NCBI RefSeq assembly: GCF_037911585.1
Contig: NZ_JBAJNS010000001.1
Coordinates: forward strand, 2,169,001-2,233,000
From: Streptomyces sp. GSL17-111
Lineage (GTDB): Bacteria > Actinomycetota > Actinomycetes > Streptomycetales > Streptomycetaceae
Length of the DNA stretch: 64,000 nt
Reading direction: 5' to 3'
Shown: positions 26,867 through 38,627 of the stretch, in pieces
How positions within the stretch are numbered: the first letter of the stretch is position 1
Layout of the letters: every line of letters begins with the position of its first letter
The notes under the pieces: model-generated
Database searches by the model: none
Seen by the model: only the letters and a program-made list of their open reading frames with translations
Told to the model about the DNA's origin: nothing
Made by a program: the position numbers and the translations under genes

Positions 26867-27184
26867 ATGCTGAAGAAGGCGACCGTCGCTCTCGCGGTGC
26901 TTCTGGGCAGCTTCGCCCTGACGGCAGCCGACCTCGTCCCCGCGCAGGACGGGCCCGTCCCCGCACCGAAGTGCGTCCAGACCGAGGGCGGTTACCAGTG
27001 CGCCCGGCACTTCGAGGACACCTACACCACCGAGGACGGCCGCACCGTCACCGAGACGACCTCCAACTGCGTCTCGTCCGGCACGAACACCGAGGACACC
27101 TCGTCCGGCGAGCGCCCAGCCACCTCGCGCCAGACGTCCACGATGACGTGTTCCGGAAACGTCGAAGCGCCCGCCCGGCACTGA
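26867..27184 (+). CDS. Small secreted protein, Thr/Ser-rich
   Basis: 105 residues from the ATG at 26867, chosen because AAAGGAG lies ahead and MLKKATVALAVLLGSFALTA is a good signal peptide; the frame is open further upstream without support. The mature part has cysteines in KCVQTEG, YQCARHF, SNCVSSG and MTCSGN, enough for two disulfides. It is very rich in Thr and Ser (TYTTEDGRTVTETTSN). No family recognised. It is a neighbour of another small secreted protein, but each has its own leader region. Confidence 0.68.
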   Translation: MLKKATVALAVLLGSFALTAADLVPAQDGPVPAPKCVQTEGGYQCARHFEDTYTTEDGRTVTETTSNCVSSGTNTEDTSSGERPATSRQTSTMTCSGNVEAPARH

Positions 27185-27267
27185 TCCGGTGACCGGGCCG
27201 CGCCCTTGCCGGACCTGCACGGCGACCGGCGCCGCGGAGGCGCTGCACCGCCGCCGGTCCGCGAAAC

Positions 27268-27310
27268 GCCTCGGGCCCGTCCCGCCACAAGCGGAACGGG
27301 CCCGAGGGCG
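27268..27310. terminator. Bidirectional hairpin between convergent genes
   Basis: Long arms around a short loop: CCTCGGGCCCGT on the left and ACGGGCCCGAGG on the right with further pairing inside. It separates the small secreted-protein gene (+) from guaB3 (-). Confidence 0.8.
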
Positions 27311-27323
27311 TGCGCGGGGACGG

Positions 27324-28439
27324 TCAGCGACTGCGGGAGACGGTGACCTCGACGCGCTGGAACTCCTTGAGGTCGGAGTAGCCGGTGGTGGCCATGGCCC
27401 GGCGGAGGGCGCCGAAGAAGTTCATCGAGCCGTCGGGGGTGTGGGAGGGGCCGGTGAGGACCTCCTCCGTGGTGCCGACGGTGCCGAGGTGGACCTTCTT
27501 CCCACGCGGCACGTCCTCGTGGACGGCCTCCATGCCCCAGTGGAAGCCGCGCCCCGGGGCGTCGGTCGCGCGGGCGAGCGGGGAGCCCATCATGACGGCG
27601 TCGGCGCCGCAGGCGACGGCCTTCGGCAGGTCGCCGGACCACCCGACGCCGCCGTCGGCGATGACGTGGACGTACCGGCCGCCGGACTCGTCGAGGTAGT
27701 CGCGACGGGCAGCGGCGACGTCGGCGACGGCGGTGGCCATGGGCACCTGGATGCCGAGCACGTTGCGCGTGGTGTGGGCCGCGCCGCCGCCGAAGCCGAC
27801 GAGGACGCCGGCGGCGCCGGTACGCATGAGGTGCAGGGCGGCGGTGTAGGTGGCGCAGCCGCCGACGATGACGGGGACGTCCAGCTCGTAGATGAACTGC
27901 TTGAGGTTCAGCGGCTCGGCGGCCGAGGAGACGTGCTCGGCGGAGACGGTCGTGCCGCGGATGACGAAGATGTCGACGCCCGCGTCCACCACGGCCTTGG
28001 AGAACTGCGCGGTGCGCTGCGGCGACAGCGCCGCGGCGGTGACGACGCCCGCGTCCCGGACCTCCTTGAGGCGGCGGCCGATCAGCTCCTCCTTGATCGG
28101 CTCCGCGTAGATGTCCTGGAGGCGGCGGTTCGCCTCACCCTCGGGCAGTTCGGCGATCTCCGCGAGCAGGGGCTCCGGGTCCTCGTACCGCGTCCACAGG
28201 CCTTCGAGGTTGAGGACGCCGAGGCCGCCCATCTCACCGATGCGGATGGCCGTCGCCGGGGAGACGACGGAGTCCATCGGCGCGGCGAGGAAGGGCAGTT
28301 CGAAGCGGTACGCGTCGATCTGCCAGGCGATGGAGACCTCCTTCGGGTCTCGCGTGCGGCGGCTGGGGACGACGGCGATGTCGTCGAAGGCGTACGCCTG
28401 GCGGCCGCGCTTGCCGCGCCCGATCTCGATCTCAGTCAC
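27324..28439 (-). CDS. guaB3: GuaB3-type IMP dehydrogenase-related protein
   Basis: 371 residues, starting MTEIEIGRGKRGRQAYAFDD, a typical actinobacterial GuaB3 opening. It has the IMPDH barrel (LPFLAAPMDSVVSP, VPVIVGGC, HVIADGGVGWSGD) but no CBS domains. In true IMP dehydrogenase the active loop reads GPGSICTTR. Here the aligned loop is GGGAAHTTR, with His at residue 222 in place of the catalytic Cys. It is therefore unlikely to work by the standard thioimidate route. It follows guaB by 105 bases on the same strand, and the pairing is conserved in actinomycetes. The reaction is uncertain. Confidence 0.85.
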   Translation of the reverse strand: MTEIEIGRGKRGRQAYAFDDIAVVPSRRTRDPKEVSIAWQIDAYRFELPFLAAPMDSVVSPATAIRIGEMGGLGVLNLEGLWTRYEDPEPLLAEIAELPEGEANRRLQDIYAEPIKEELIGRRLKEVRDAGVVTAAALSPQRTAQFSKAVVDAGVDIFVIRGTTVSAEHVSSAAEPLNLKQFIYELDVPVIVGGCATYTAALHLMRTGAAGVLVGFGGGAAHTTRNVLGIQVPMATAVADVAAARRDYLDESGGRYVHVIADGGVGWSGDLPKAVACGADAVMMGSPLARATDAPGRGFHWGMEAVHEDVPRGKKVHLGTVGTTEEVLTGPSHTPDGSMNFFGALRRAMATTGYSDLKEFQRVEVTVSRSR

Positions 28440-28544
28440 TGATGCTGCCCTTCCCTACGGCTGTGCGGCCCCCAGTATCGCGCAAGGGCGTCCGGGAGCC
28501 GCATCGCGTCCCGGCGTGCGGCGGCCACCGGATCGGACGTGGCC

Positions 28545-30095
<1,551 letters not shown>

Positions 30096-30223
30096 CTAAC
30101 GGCCAAACGAGGGACCTCGTGCTCGTGTGAAAGTACGGCCGGATGGCGCTGGTCACGCGGCGCGGACCGGCCGGTCGGACGGGGCCGCCGGGGGCGCGCG
30201 GGCGGTGCGGGGCGCGGGTGGGG

Positions 30224-30922
30224 CTACTGCTCGGCGAGGGCGCGCAGCCGGGACAGCGCGCGATGCTGCGCGACGCGGACGGCGCCCGGGGACATGCCGA
30301 GCATCTGGCCCGTCTCCTCGGCGCTGAGCCCGACGGCGACGCGCAGGAGGATCAGCTCGCGCTGGTGCTCCGGGAGGTTGGCGAGGAGCTTCTTGGCCCA
30401 CTCGGTGTCGCTGCTCAGCAGCGCGCGCTCCTCCGGGCCGAGGCTGTCGTCGGGCTGCTCGGGCATCTCGTCCGACGGCACGGCCATCAGGCCGGGGTGC
30501 CGCATCGCGGCCCGCTGGAGGTCCGCGACCTTGTGCTGGGCGATGGCGACGACGAACGCGTCGAACGGCTTGCCGGTGTCCCGGTAGCGCGGCAGGGCGC
30601 ACAGGACGGCGAGGCAGACCTCCTGCGCGAGGTCGTCGACGAAGTGCCGGGCGTCTCCGGGCAGCCGGCTCAGCCGCGTACGGCAGTAGCGCAGAGCGAG
30701 GGGGTGGACGTGCGCGAGGAGGTCGTGGGTGGCCTGCTCGTCCCCCTCGACGGCGCGCCGCACGACGGCACCGATGCCCGGTCCACGGCCGGTGGGCACG
30801 ACAGCGGTGCCCGGTGTGGTGTCGTCGCGCATCGGTCCATGGTGCACCGAGTCCGACGCATTCGCCGCACCGCGCTCTTGGTTGTGCCCTGAAGCGTTAT
30901 ATCGGAGTGCGCCCATGACCAT
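30224..30922 (-). CDS. shbA: ECF-type sigma factor, ShbA-like
   Basis: 232 residues from the ATG at 30922, preceded by GGGGGAGGG; a later ATG at 30832 gives 202 residues but lacks a ribosome site. Region 2 spans [13 protein letters not shown] to [18 protein letters not shown]. Region 4 spans [23 protein letters not shown] and the recognition helix [18 protein letters not shown]. No anti-sigma gene is adjacent. Position between bldM and guaB is that of the Streptomyces sigma factor ShbA, which is reported to drive transcription of the principal sigma gene hrdB. The name rests on motif plus position. Confidence 0.8.
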   Translation of the reverse strand: MVMGALRYNASGHNQERGAANASDSVHHGPMRDDTTPGTAVVPTGRGPGIGAVVRRAVEGDEQATHDLLAHVHPLALRYCRTRLSRLPGDARHFVDDLAQEVCLAVLCALPRYRDTGKPFDAFVVAIAQHKVADLQRAAMRHPGLMAVPSDEMPEQPDDSLGPEERALLSSDTEWAKKLLANLPEHQRELILLRVAVGLSAEETGQMLGMSPGAVRVAQHRALSRLRALAEQ

Positions 30923-31123
30923 CTGGCTAGCCCTCCCCCTTTCGGGTTCCTCACACCGTCCCGGTCGGCTGCCGCCGGCTGATTCCGGCGTTCGGCCGGA
31001 CAGGAGTCCACCACCAAGCATGCGGCATCGCGCGCGTTGGTGCGGAGACCGGGGCGGAACGGAGGAGCCGGCGGGGGCGTGGCGGGCCTGTGACGTGCGG
31101 CGCCGCGCCCCCGGACCGCAGGA

Positions 31124-31735
31124 TCAGCGGACGAGGCCCCAGCGGAAACCGAGCGCCACGGCGTGCGCCCGGTCGGAGGCGCCCAGCTTCTTGAACAGGC
31201 GCCGGGCGTGCGTCTTGACGGTGTCCTCGGAGAGGAAGAGCTCGCGGCCGATCTCGGCGTTGGACCGTCCGTGGCTCATGCCTTCCAGCACCTGGATCTC
31301 GCGGGCGGTGAGGGTGGGGGCCGCGCCCATCTCGGCGGAGCGCAGCCGGCGCGGGGCCAGCCGCCACGTCGGGTCGGCCAGCGCCTGGGTGACGGTGGCC
31401 CGCAGCTCGGCGCGGGAGGCGTCCTTGTGCAGGTAGCCCCGGGCGCCGGCGGCGACGGCGAGCGCGACGCCGTCGAGGTCCTCCGCGACGGTGAGCATGA
31501 TGATGCGTGCCCCCGGATCGGCGGAGAGCAGCCGGCGCACCGTCTCCACACCGCCCAGGCCGGGCATGCGCACGTCCATCAGGACGAGGTCGGAGCGGTC
31601 GGCGCCCCAGCGGCGGAGGACTTCCTCGCCGTTGGCCGCCGTCGTCACGCGCTCGACGCCGGGCACGGTCGCGACCGCACGGCGGAGCGCCTCCCGGGCG
31701 AGCGGGGAGTCGTCGCATACGAGGACGGAAGTCAT
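31124..31735 (-). CDS. bldM: Developmental response regulator BldM
   Basis: 203 residues from the ATG at 31735; upstream codons in the open frame do not belong. The receiver domain (1-~120) has the acidic pocket VCDDSP, the phospho-acceptor block LVLMDVRMPG, and the switch and Lys residues in MLTVAED and YLHKD. A LuxR-type helix-turn-helix follows (LTAREIQVLEGMSHGRSNAEIG to VKTHARRLFKKLGA). Sequence and position beside whiD identify BldM, the orphan regulator needed for aerial hyphae, known to act as homodimer or with WhiI. A CGTAAC box on the minus strand (31781-31786) could be the -35 of a sigma-BldN promoter, but I see no good -10. Confidence 0.93.
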   Translation of the reverse strand: MTSVLVCDDSPLAREALRRAVATVPGVERVTTAANGEEVLRRWGADRSDLVLMDVRMPGLGGVETVRRLLSADPGARIIMLTVAEDLDGVALAVAAGARGYLHKDASRAELRATVTQALADPTWRLAPRRLRSAEMGAAPTLTAREIQVLEGMSHGRSNAEIGRELFLSEDTVKTHARRLFKKLGASDRAHAVALGFRWGLVR

Positions 31736-32324
31736 GGCCGCCCTCCGCTGCTGATGCGCATCACCTTGAGCCTCCAGGCTGTTACGAATCGTCACCTGTG
31801 CGGTTGAGCGCCCGCGCCGCCGTGACCGGGGCACGTCCTCGGCTCCGGGCCGGGGACTCGGTGTCCTGCCAACCGCCTCCGCACTCTCAACGACGGTCAC
31901 CCAAAAGAGTTACGGGCCGTGCGACCCGCCTTCGGCACTCTACGTGTGGGCGCGAACACCCAGAAGGACGCACGGCCGCGCAGGGCGGCGCACATCCCTC
32001 GGACGCACCCCGTCGCGCAGCGCGCCTCGGACCACTGTGCCCTATTTGGGCGCTTTTGCTTCCACTTTGTGGCGTCCGTGGCTAAATTCGGCAAAGAGTC
32101 ATATTTACAGCTACTCACACCAAACTCAGGACGACGGGGATGGATGGACACCACCACCCACGCTCCCCACACCCCCGGCGCGAAGGCATCCCGACCGCCC
32201 TCGCGGGTACTCGGGGGCGCCCGCCGATGCGGGCGGCCCCATTCGGGACCGGGCGCTCCGGCAAGGCGCCCGGGGGTCGACAGGCCCGTCGAACAGCCGC
32301 AGCAACGCTCCGAGAGGACGAGCA
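31736..32324. other. Divergent bldM-whiD regulatory region
   Basis: 589 bases with no convincing gene; open frames here are composition artefacts. AT-richer patches at 31770-31800 and 32065-32130 are the likely promoter zones of bldM and whiD. A GAGAGGA ribosome site ends the region before whiD. Confidence 0.55.
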
Positions 32325-32675
32325 ATGGCAGATTTCTCCCGCCTTCCGGGCCCCAACGCCGACCTGTGGGACTGGCAGCTCCTGGCCGCCTGCCGCGGGG
32401 TCGACAGCTCGCTCTTCTTCCACCCGGAGGGCGAGCGCGGCGCGGCCCGCAGCGCGCGTGAGGCATCGGCGAAAGAGGTGTGCATGCGCTGCCCGGTCCG
32501 TGCGCAGTGCGCGGCCCACGCCCTGGCCGTGCGGGAGCCGTACGGCGTCTGGGGAGGCCTGACGGAGGACGAACGCGAAGAGCTGATGGGCCGGGCCCGG
32601 CACCGTCTCGTGACGACCGGCGGCGCGGGCGCGCCCGGCTCCGGCCCGGCGGCCGACACGCCGACGGGGGCGTGA
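32325..32675 (+). CDS. whiD: WhiB-like [4Fe-4S] sporulation regulator WhiD
   Basis: 116 residues from the ATG at 32325 behind GAGAGGA. Four cysteines at 23, 53, 56 and 62 (AACRG; EVCMRCPVRAQC) match the iron-sulfur ligands of the Wbl family. The G-V-W-G-G turn and the following acidic/basic helix (LTEDEREELMGRARHR) complete the fold. WhiD acts late in sporulation, binding the sigma-HrdB region 4 through its cluster. Its divergent placement from bldM supports the symbol. The C-terminal tail is Gly/Ala/Pro-rich and variable. Confidence 0.93.
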   Translation: MADFSRLPGPNADLWDWQLLAACRGVDSSLFFHPEGERGAARSAREASAKEVCMRCPVRAQCAAHALAVREPYGVWGGLTEDEREELMGRARHRLVTTGGAGAPGSGPAADTPTGA

Positions 32676-32699
32676 GCAACCGGGCCCGGAGGACGACGG

Positions 32700-32721
32700 C
32701 GCGCAGAAACGTATCTGCGCG
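32700..32721. terminator. Hairpin between whiD and lysR-type gene
   Basis: Perfect 8-base arms (CGCGCAGA and complement) with loop AACGTA, between convergent genes. Confidence 0.65.
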
Positions 32722-32748
32722 CGGGGGGTGCCCGCTGCCCGCCGCGCG

Positions 32749-33726
32749 TCAGCCCTGTCGTGGGGTCACGGCCGCCGACGGCGTGCCGGTGCGCGCGGCG
32801 GCCGACGCCGCCAGATGGTCGAGTGTGGCGGCCACCGCCGGGACGCGGCCGAGGTCGGGCAGCGTCAGCGCCACGACCTCGCGTCGCACCTCGGGCGTGA
32901 CGGCGACCAGGGCCACCCCCTTCGGGCGCACCGACTCGACCGCCAGCTCCGGCAGCACGGCGACGCCGAGACCCGCTCCCACCAGGCCCACCACCGCCGG
33001 GTAGTCATCCGTGGCGAAGTCGATCCGGGGCGCGAAGCCCGCCGCCCCGCACACGTCCTCCAGATGGCGGCGGCACCGGGGGCACCCGGCGATCCACGAC
33101 TCCTCCGCCAACGCGGCGAACGGCACGTCCGCCCCCGTGGCCAGCCGGTGGCCCTCCGGGAGGAGCCCCACGAGCCGGTCGGTCAGCAGCGGCCGCACGA
33201 CGAGGTCGTCCCACTCGGCCGCCGGAGCCGACCGGGCGGCGGCGGCACCGGAGGCGGCGCCGTCGGAGGAGCCCGGGTAGCGGTAGGCGAGGGCGACGTC
33301 GCAGTCCCCGGCGCGCAGCAGCTCCACCGAGCCGGGCGGCTGGGCCTCCACCAGGGAGACCCGGGTGCCCGGGTGTTCGGTACGCAGCGCGGCGACGGCG
33401 CCGGGCAGCAGCGTCGAGCTGGCGCTGGGGAAGGACACCAGCCGCACCCGCCCGGCCCGCAGCCCCGCGATGGCGGCGACCTCCTCCTCCGCCGCCGTCA
33501 GCCCGGCGAGCACGGTGGCACCGTGCCGGGCCAGGGCCTCGCCCGCCTCCGTCAGCCGGGTCTCCCGGCCCGCCCGGTACAGCAGCGGCGTCCCGACCGA
33601 CTGCTCCAGCGCGCGCATCTGCTGGCTGACGGCGGGCTGCGTGCAGCCCAGCTCCCGGGCGGCGGCCGAGTACGAACCGGCGGCCGCCACGGCGCGCAGG
33701 ACCCGGAGGTGACGGGCTTCGAGCAT
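32749..33726 (-). CDS. LysR-family transcriptional regulator
   Basis: 325 residues. The N-terminal winged helix (LRVLRAVAAAGSYSAAARELG, then TQPAVSQQMRALEQSVG) is the LysR DNA-binding domain. Residues ~90-300 form the periplasmic-binding-protein-like effector domain (VRLVSFPSASSTLLPGAVAAL). A CPRCRRH motif near residue 205 has paired Cys that might be redox- or metal-active. It is divergent from the MOSC gene with a 119-base gap, the usual arrangement when a LysR protein controls its neighbour. The inducer is not predictable. Confidence 0.88.
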   Translation of the reverse strand: MLEARHLRVLRAVAAAGSYSAAARELGCTQPAVSQQMRALEQSVGTPLLYRAGRETRLTEAGEALARHGATVLAGLTAAEEEVAAIAGLRAGRVRLVSFPSASSTLLPGAVAALRTEHPGTRVSLVEAQPPGSVELLRAGDCDVALAYRYPGSSDGAASGAAAARSAPAAEWDDLVVRPLLTDRLVGLLPEGHRLATGADVPFAALAEESWIAGCPRCRRHLEDVCGAAGFAPRIDFATDDYPAVVGLVGAGLGVAVLPELAVESVRPKGVALVAVTPEVRREVVALTLPDLGRVPAVAATLDHLAASAAARTGTPSAAVTPRQG

Positions 33727-33845
33727 GCCCCCACCCTAAGACGGCCCCGGCCACGGCCCGCCTCGGCCCGGCCCGGCCGGCCCACCCACGCGTGGCGTCG
33801 GCAACGCCTGGACCTGCCGGACGGAGGGGGTCGTAGCCTTTGGCC

Positions 33846-34496
33846 ATGCACATACTCTCGGTGAACCGCGGTGCCCTCCAGGCGACGGAACACAGTTCGG
33901 CCCCCGCCGGCCTCACGGGCATCGGCAAGACGCCGGTGCGCGGCCCGGTGCTGGTCAAGGCTCCGGGGCCGCGGGGCACCGGCGGCAGCGGCATCGTGGG
34001 GGACGCGATCGGGGACCTGCGGTTCCACGGCGGCGACGACCAGGCCGTGTACGCCTTCGCCCGCGAGGACCTGGACGTCTGGGAGGAGGAGCTGGGCCGC
34101 GAGCTGCCGCCGGGTACGTTCGGCGAGAACCTGACGACGTCCAACTACGACATCAACCACGCGCTGGTCGGCGAGCGCTGGCGCGTCGGCCCCCAGGTGG
34201 TGCTGGAGGTGTGCCACGTGCGGCTGCCCTGCCGGACGTTCGCCGGGCACCTCGGCGAGGCGGGCTGGGTGAAGCGCTTCACCCGCGCCGCCCGGCCCGG
34301 CCCCTATCTGCGCGTCGCCGAGGGCGGCGAGATCCGGGCCGGGGACGCCGTCGAGGTGGTGCACCGGCCCGACCACGACGTCACGGTCTCGCTGATGTTC
34401 CGCGCCCTCACCACCGAGCGCGAGCTGCTGCCCCGGCTGCTGGCCGCGCGGGACGTCCTGCCGGAGCGGGTGCTCGCCGAGGCGCGGGGCGAGTGA
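33846..34496 (+). CDS. MOSC-domain protein (YiiM type)
   Basis: 216 residues from the ATG at 33846; a TTG six bases upstream is less likely. The opening block ILSVNRGALQATEHSS and the middle block FHGGDDQAVYAFARED, then GTFGENLTT, are the MOSC pattern. The conserved Cys lies in LPCRTFAGHLG. MOSC proteins bind molybdenum cofactor or sulfur carriers; YiiM-like members help reduce N-hydroxylated compounds. It is divergent from a LysR regulator that probably controls it. Confidence 0.85.
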   Translation: MHILSVNRGALQATEHSSAPAGLTGIGKTPVRGPVLVKAPGPRGTGGSGIVGDAIGDLRFHGGDDQAVYAFAREDLDVWEEELGRELPPGTFGENLTTSNYDINHALVGERWRVGPQVVLEVCHVRLPCRTFAGHLGEAGWVKRFTRAARPGPYLRVAEGGEIRAGDAVEVVHRPDHDVTVSLMFRALTTERELLPRLLAARDVLPERVLAEARGE

Positions 34497-34511
34497 GCCG
34501 CCGCGCCGGGT

Positions 34512-34532
34512 GCGCCCGCGCGGTGCGGGCGC
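34512..34532. terminator. Hairpin after the MOSC gene
   Basis: Arms GCGCCCGC and GCGGGCGC with a five-base loop, 16 bases after the stop. Confidence 0.6.
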
Positions 34533-34613
34533 GCGCGTCCGGACAGGTGGCGGGCGGGCCGAAGGACGGGAGCCGCGCGGGGCGTTGAGCGGCGGGCCGC
34601 TACGGTTCCCGGT

Positions 34614-35387
34614 ATGACGACTGCACTGATCACAGGGGCGACGGCCGGAATCGGCGCCGCGTTCGCCCGGCGGCTGGCCCGGGACGGACACGACGTGGTG
34701 CTGGTCGCCCGGGACGCCGAACGGCTGGCGCGGCAGGCCACCGAGCTGCACGACCGGCACGGCATCGAGGCGTCCACGCTGCGGGCCGACCTGGCCACGG
34801 AGGAGGGCATCACCGCCGTCGCCCGGCGGCTGGGCGACCGGCGCCACCCGGTGGACCTGCTGGTCAACAACGCGGGCTTCGGCACCAAGGGCCGCTTCCT
34901 GGAGGTGTCGGAGGAGGACGAGCTGCGGATGCTGCGCGTGCACTGCGAGGCGGTGCTGCGGCTGACGTCGGCGGCGGCCGGGGCGATGCGGGAGCGCGGC
35001 CGGGGCGGGGTGGTGAACGTCGCCTCCGTGGCCGCGTTCGTGCCGCGCGGGACGTACGGGGCGAGCAAGGCGTGGGTCGTGCAGTTCACGCAGGGGGCCG
35101 CGCAGGACCTGGCGGACTCGGGGGTGCGGATGCTGGCGCTGTGCCCGGGGTTCGTGCGGACCGAGTTCCACGAGCGGGCCGGGATGTCGGCCTCGGACGT
35201 CCCGGGGTGGATGTGGCTGGACGCCGACCGGGTCGTGGACGCCGCGCTGAAGGACCTCGCCCGGGGCCGGACGCTCTCCGTGCCGGACGCCCGGTACAAG
35301 ACGCTGCTGGGCGCGAGCAAGCTGGTGCCGCGCGGGCTGCTGGGCCGGGTGTCGTCCAGCTCGGGCCGCAAGTACGCACCGAAGTAG
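34614..35387 (+). CDS. Short-chain dehydrogenase/reductase
   Basis: 257 residues with the classical SDR elements: cofactor motif TGATAGIG, NNAGFG, and a catalytic Tyr-x3-Lys in YGASKAW with the Ser in NVASVAAF before it. An Arg (VLVARDAERL) after the second strand hints at NADPH preference. The substrate is unknown. The C-terminal RVSSSSGRKYAPK tail is a common actinobacterial ending for this group. It is followed by the ABM/SnoaL gene on the same strand after 107 bases, so co-transcription is possible. Confidence 0.88.
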   Translation: MTTALITGATAGIGAAFARRLARDGHDVVLVARDAERLARQATELHDRHGIEASTLRADLATEEGITAVARRLGDRRHPVDLLVNNAGFGTKGRFLEVSEEDELRMLRVHCEAVLRLTSAAAGAMRERGRGGVVNVASVAAFVPRGTYGASKAWVVQFTQGAAQDLADSGVRMLALCPGFVRTEFHERAGMSASDVPGWMWLDADRVVDAALKDLARGRTLSVPDARYKTLLGASKLVPRGLLGRVSSSSGRKYAPK

Positions 35388-35494
35388 GGGCCCGCCGTCA
35401 CCGTGCCGCCCACGCCACGCCCAGGCGTCGGTTTCGCGGGAGGCATAGCCTGGAGATGTCCCCCTTCACCGATGGCCGACCGTAGGAGGCCGTC

Positions 35495-36202
35495 ATGACA
35501 TTCGTGCAGCTCATCGACTGTAAAACCAGCCGGGTCGACGACATGAACCGGCTGCTGGACTCCTGGGTGGAGGCGACCCGGGGCAAGCGGACGGCGACCC
35601 ACGCCCTCGTCGGCCGCGACCGGTCCAGCTCCACCCACGTGGTGGAGATCGTCGAGTTCCCCTCCTACGAGGAGGCGATGCGGAACTCGAACCTGCCCGA
35701 GACCGACCGGATCTTCCAGGAGATGGTGGCGCTCTGTGACGAGATGCCGCAGTTCACGGACCTGGACGTGGTGCGGGACGAGCAGCTGAACAAGGACACC
35801 GCCCGCCGGGTCTTCGAAGAGGTGCTGTCCGAGCGGGACTACGCCGCGCTGGAGGACTACTTCCACGCGGACTACGTGGAGCACGACCCGGCCAACCCCA
35901 CGGGCGACCTGCACGGCCTTGACGAGGCACGGGAGAACCTGCGGGAGGAACTCGACCCGTTCGAACCCCGGTTCACGGTGCTGGGCGCCGTGGCCGACGG
36001 TGACCTGGTCAGCCAGCGCTTCGAGGCCGCGGCGCGGCACGTGGGCACCTTCATGGGCACCGAGCCGACCGGCAGGGAGTTCACGCTCACCGGCCACGTG
36101 ACGTTCCGGTTCCAGGACGGCAAGATCGCCGAGAGCTGGTTCAACTGGGACAACGCCCGGCTGCTCGCGGAGATCGGCGCCGTCGAACTGCCCCGGCCGT
36201 AG
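35495..36202 (+). CDS. Fused ABM-like and SnoaL-like domain protein
   Basis: 235 residues. Residues 1-~90 form a ferredoxin-like dimeric barrel of the ABM type (FVQLIDCKTSRVDDMNRLLD, HVVEIVEFPSYEEAM). Residues ~100-235 form a SnoaL/ester-cyclase-like cone (LSERDYAALEDYFHADYVEHDP, then GREFTLTGHVTFRFQDGKI). Each part alone is common in small-molecule enzymes and stress proteins; the fusion joins two ligand-binding barrels. The catalytic role is unknown. The ATG follows TAGGAGG. Confidence 0.78.
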   Translation: MTFVQLIDCKTSRVDDMNRLLDSWVEATRGKRTATHALVGRDRSSSTHVVEIVEFPSYEEAMRNSNLPETDRIFQEMVALCDEMPQFTDLDVVRDEQLNKDTARRVFEEVLSERDYAALEDYFHADYVEHDPANPTGDLHGLDEARENLREELDPFEPRFTVLGAVADGDLVSQRFEAAARHVGTFMGTEPTGREFTLTGHVTFRFQDGKIAESWFNWDNARLLAEIGAVELPRP

Positions 36203-36233
36203 GCGCGGCACCGCGCCGGGCCCGGACGCCGAC

Positions 36234-36262
36234 AGGCCCCCACCCGCCAGGGGTGGGGGCCT
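36234..36262. terminator. Bidirectional hairpin before groEL1
   Basis: Arms AGGCCCCCACCC and GGGTGGGGGCCT with a short loop, between the convergent SnoaL-like gene and groEL1. Confidence 0.82.
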
Positions 36263-36287
36263 GCGTCAGGCGGTGTGCCGGGCCTGG

Positions 36288-37949
<1,662 letters not shown>

Positions 37950-38032
37950 TCACAAACGAACCGCGCCCTGGCCCCGGCTGTCTGTGACGGGGAACCAGGG
38001 CGCGGATCGACACACGGATGTGCGGGGGTGCC

Positions 38033-38341
38033 TTACTTCTCGATGATCGCGAGCACGTCGCGAGCCGAGAGGACGAGGTACTCCTCGTTGTTGTACTTCA
38101 CCTCGGTGCCGCCGTACTTGCTGTACAGAACGACGTCACCGACCTTCACGTCGAGCGGCAGGCGGTTACCGTCCTCGAAGCGGCCCGGGCCCACGGCCAG
38201 GACGGTGCCCTCCTGGGGCTTCTCCTTGGCGGTGTCCGGAATGACCAGGCCCGAGGCCGTGGTCTGCTCGGCGTCGAGCGGCTGGACCACGATGCGGTCC
38301 TCAAGCGGCTTGATGGCAACCTTGGAGCTGGCGGTCGTCAC
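38033..38341 (-). CDS. groES: Co-chaperonin GroES
   Basis: 102 residues from a GTG at 38341 with GGGAGGT upstream; the longer open frame runs into the promoter. The sequence [21 protein letters not shown] and the mobile loop, then [16 protein letters not shown], are standard. It caps the GroEL ring. Two CIRCE operators lie 100-170 bases upstream, so HrcA should repress the operon until heat stress. Confidence 0.96.
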   Translation of the reverse strand: MTTASSKVAIKPLEDRIVVQPLDAEQTTASGLVIPDTAKEKPQEGTVLAVGPGRFEDGNRLPLDVKVGDVVLYSKYGGTEVKYNNEEYLVLSARDVLAIIEK

Positions 38342-38440
38342 GATCCGACCTCCCCCTTCGGAGATCTCACGGGGTCTTATGTCTAGAGGTGGCGACCTGG
38401 TCGATCCGTCGTCGCGGGTGCCGGACCTTCCCGTCGCGCC

Positions 38441-38465
38441 TGGCACTCCCCGGTGGAGAGTGCCA
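38441..38465. promoter_or_regulatory. CIRCE element 1 (HrcA operator) upstream of groES
   Basis: TGGCACTC, nine bases, GAGTGCCA: both arms complementary and the spacer is the canonical nine. This is the HrcA-binding palindrome. Confidence 0.9.
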
Positions 38466-38485
38466 ACGGTGAGACTATGCCTCGG

Positions 38486-38512
38486 TTAGCACTCGGTCAA
38501 GCGGAGTGCCAA
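38486..38512. promoter_or_regulatory. CIRCE element 2 (HrcA operator) upstream of groES
   Basis: TTAGCACTC, nine bases, GAGTGCCAA. The left arm is the exact consensus. It lies 20 bases from the first copy, giving the groES-groEL1 operon a double operator. Confidence 0.9.
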
Positions 38513-38627
38513 CGCCACACCGCGCGTCGTCGGATCCGGCACCCGGAACGGCCCCTTCCACCCGCCGCACGGCCGTCCGCCACACCCGCCCCGCCCGCCG
38601 TCCGGCCCTCCGGACCGCGGGGCCCGG

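Noticed and set aside
31897..32679. Minus-strand open frame covering whiD and its promoter
   Set aside because: Arg/Pro-rich shadow. WhiD with four placed Cys and a ribosome site is the real gene.
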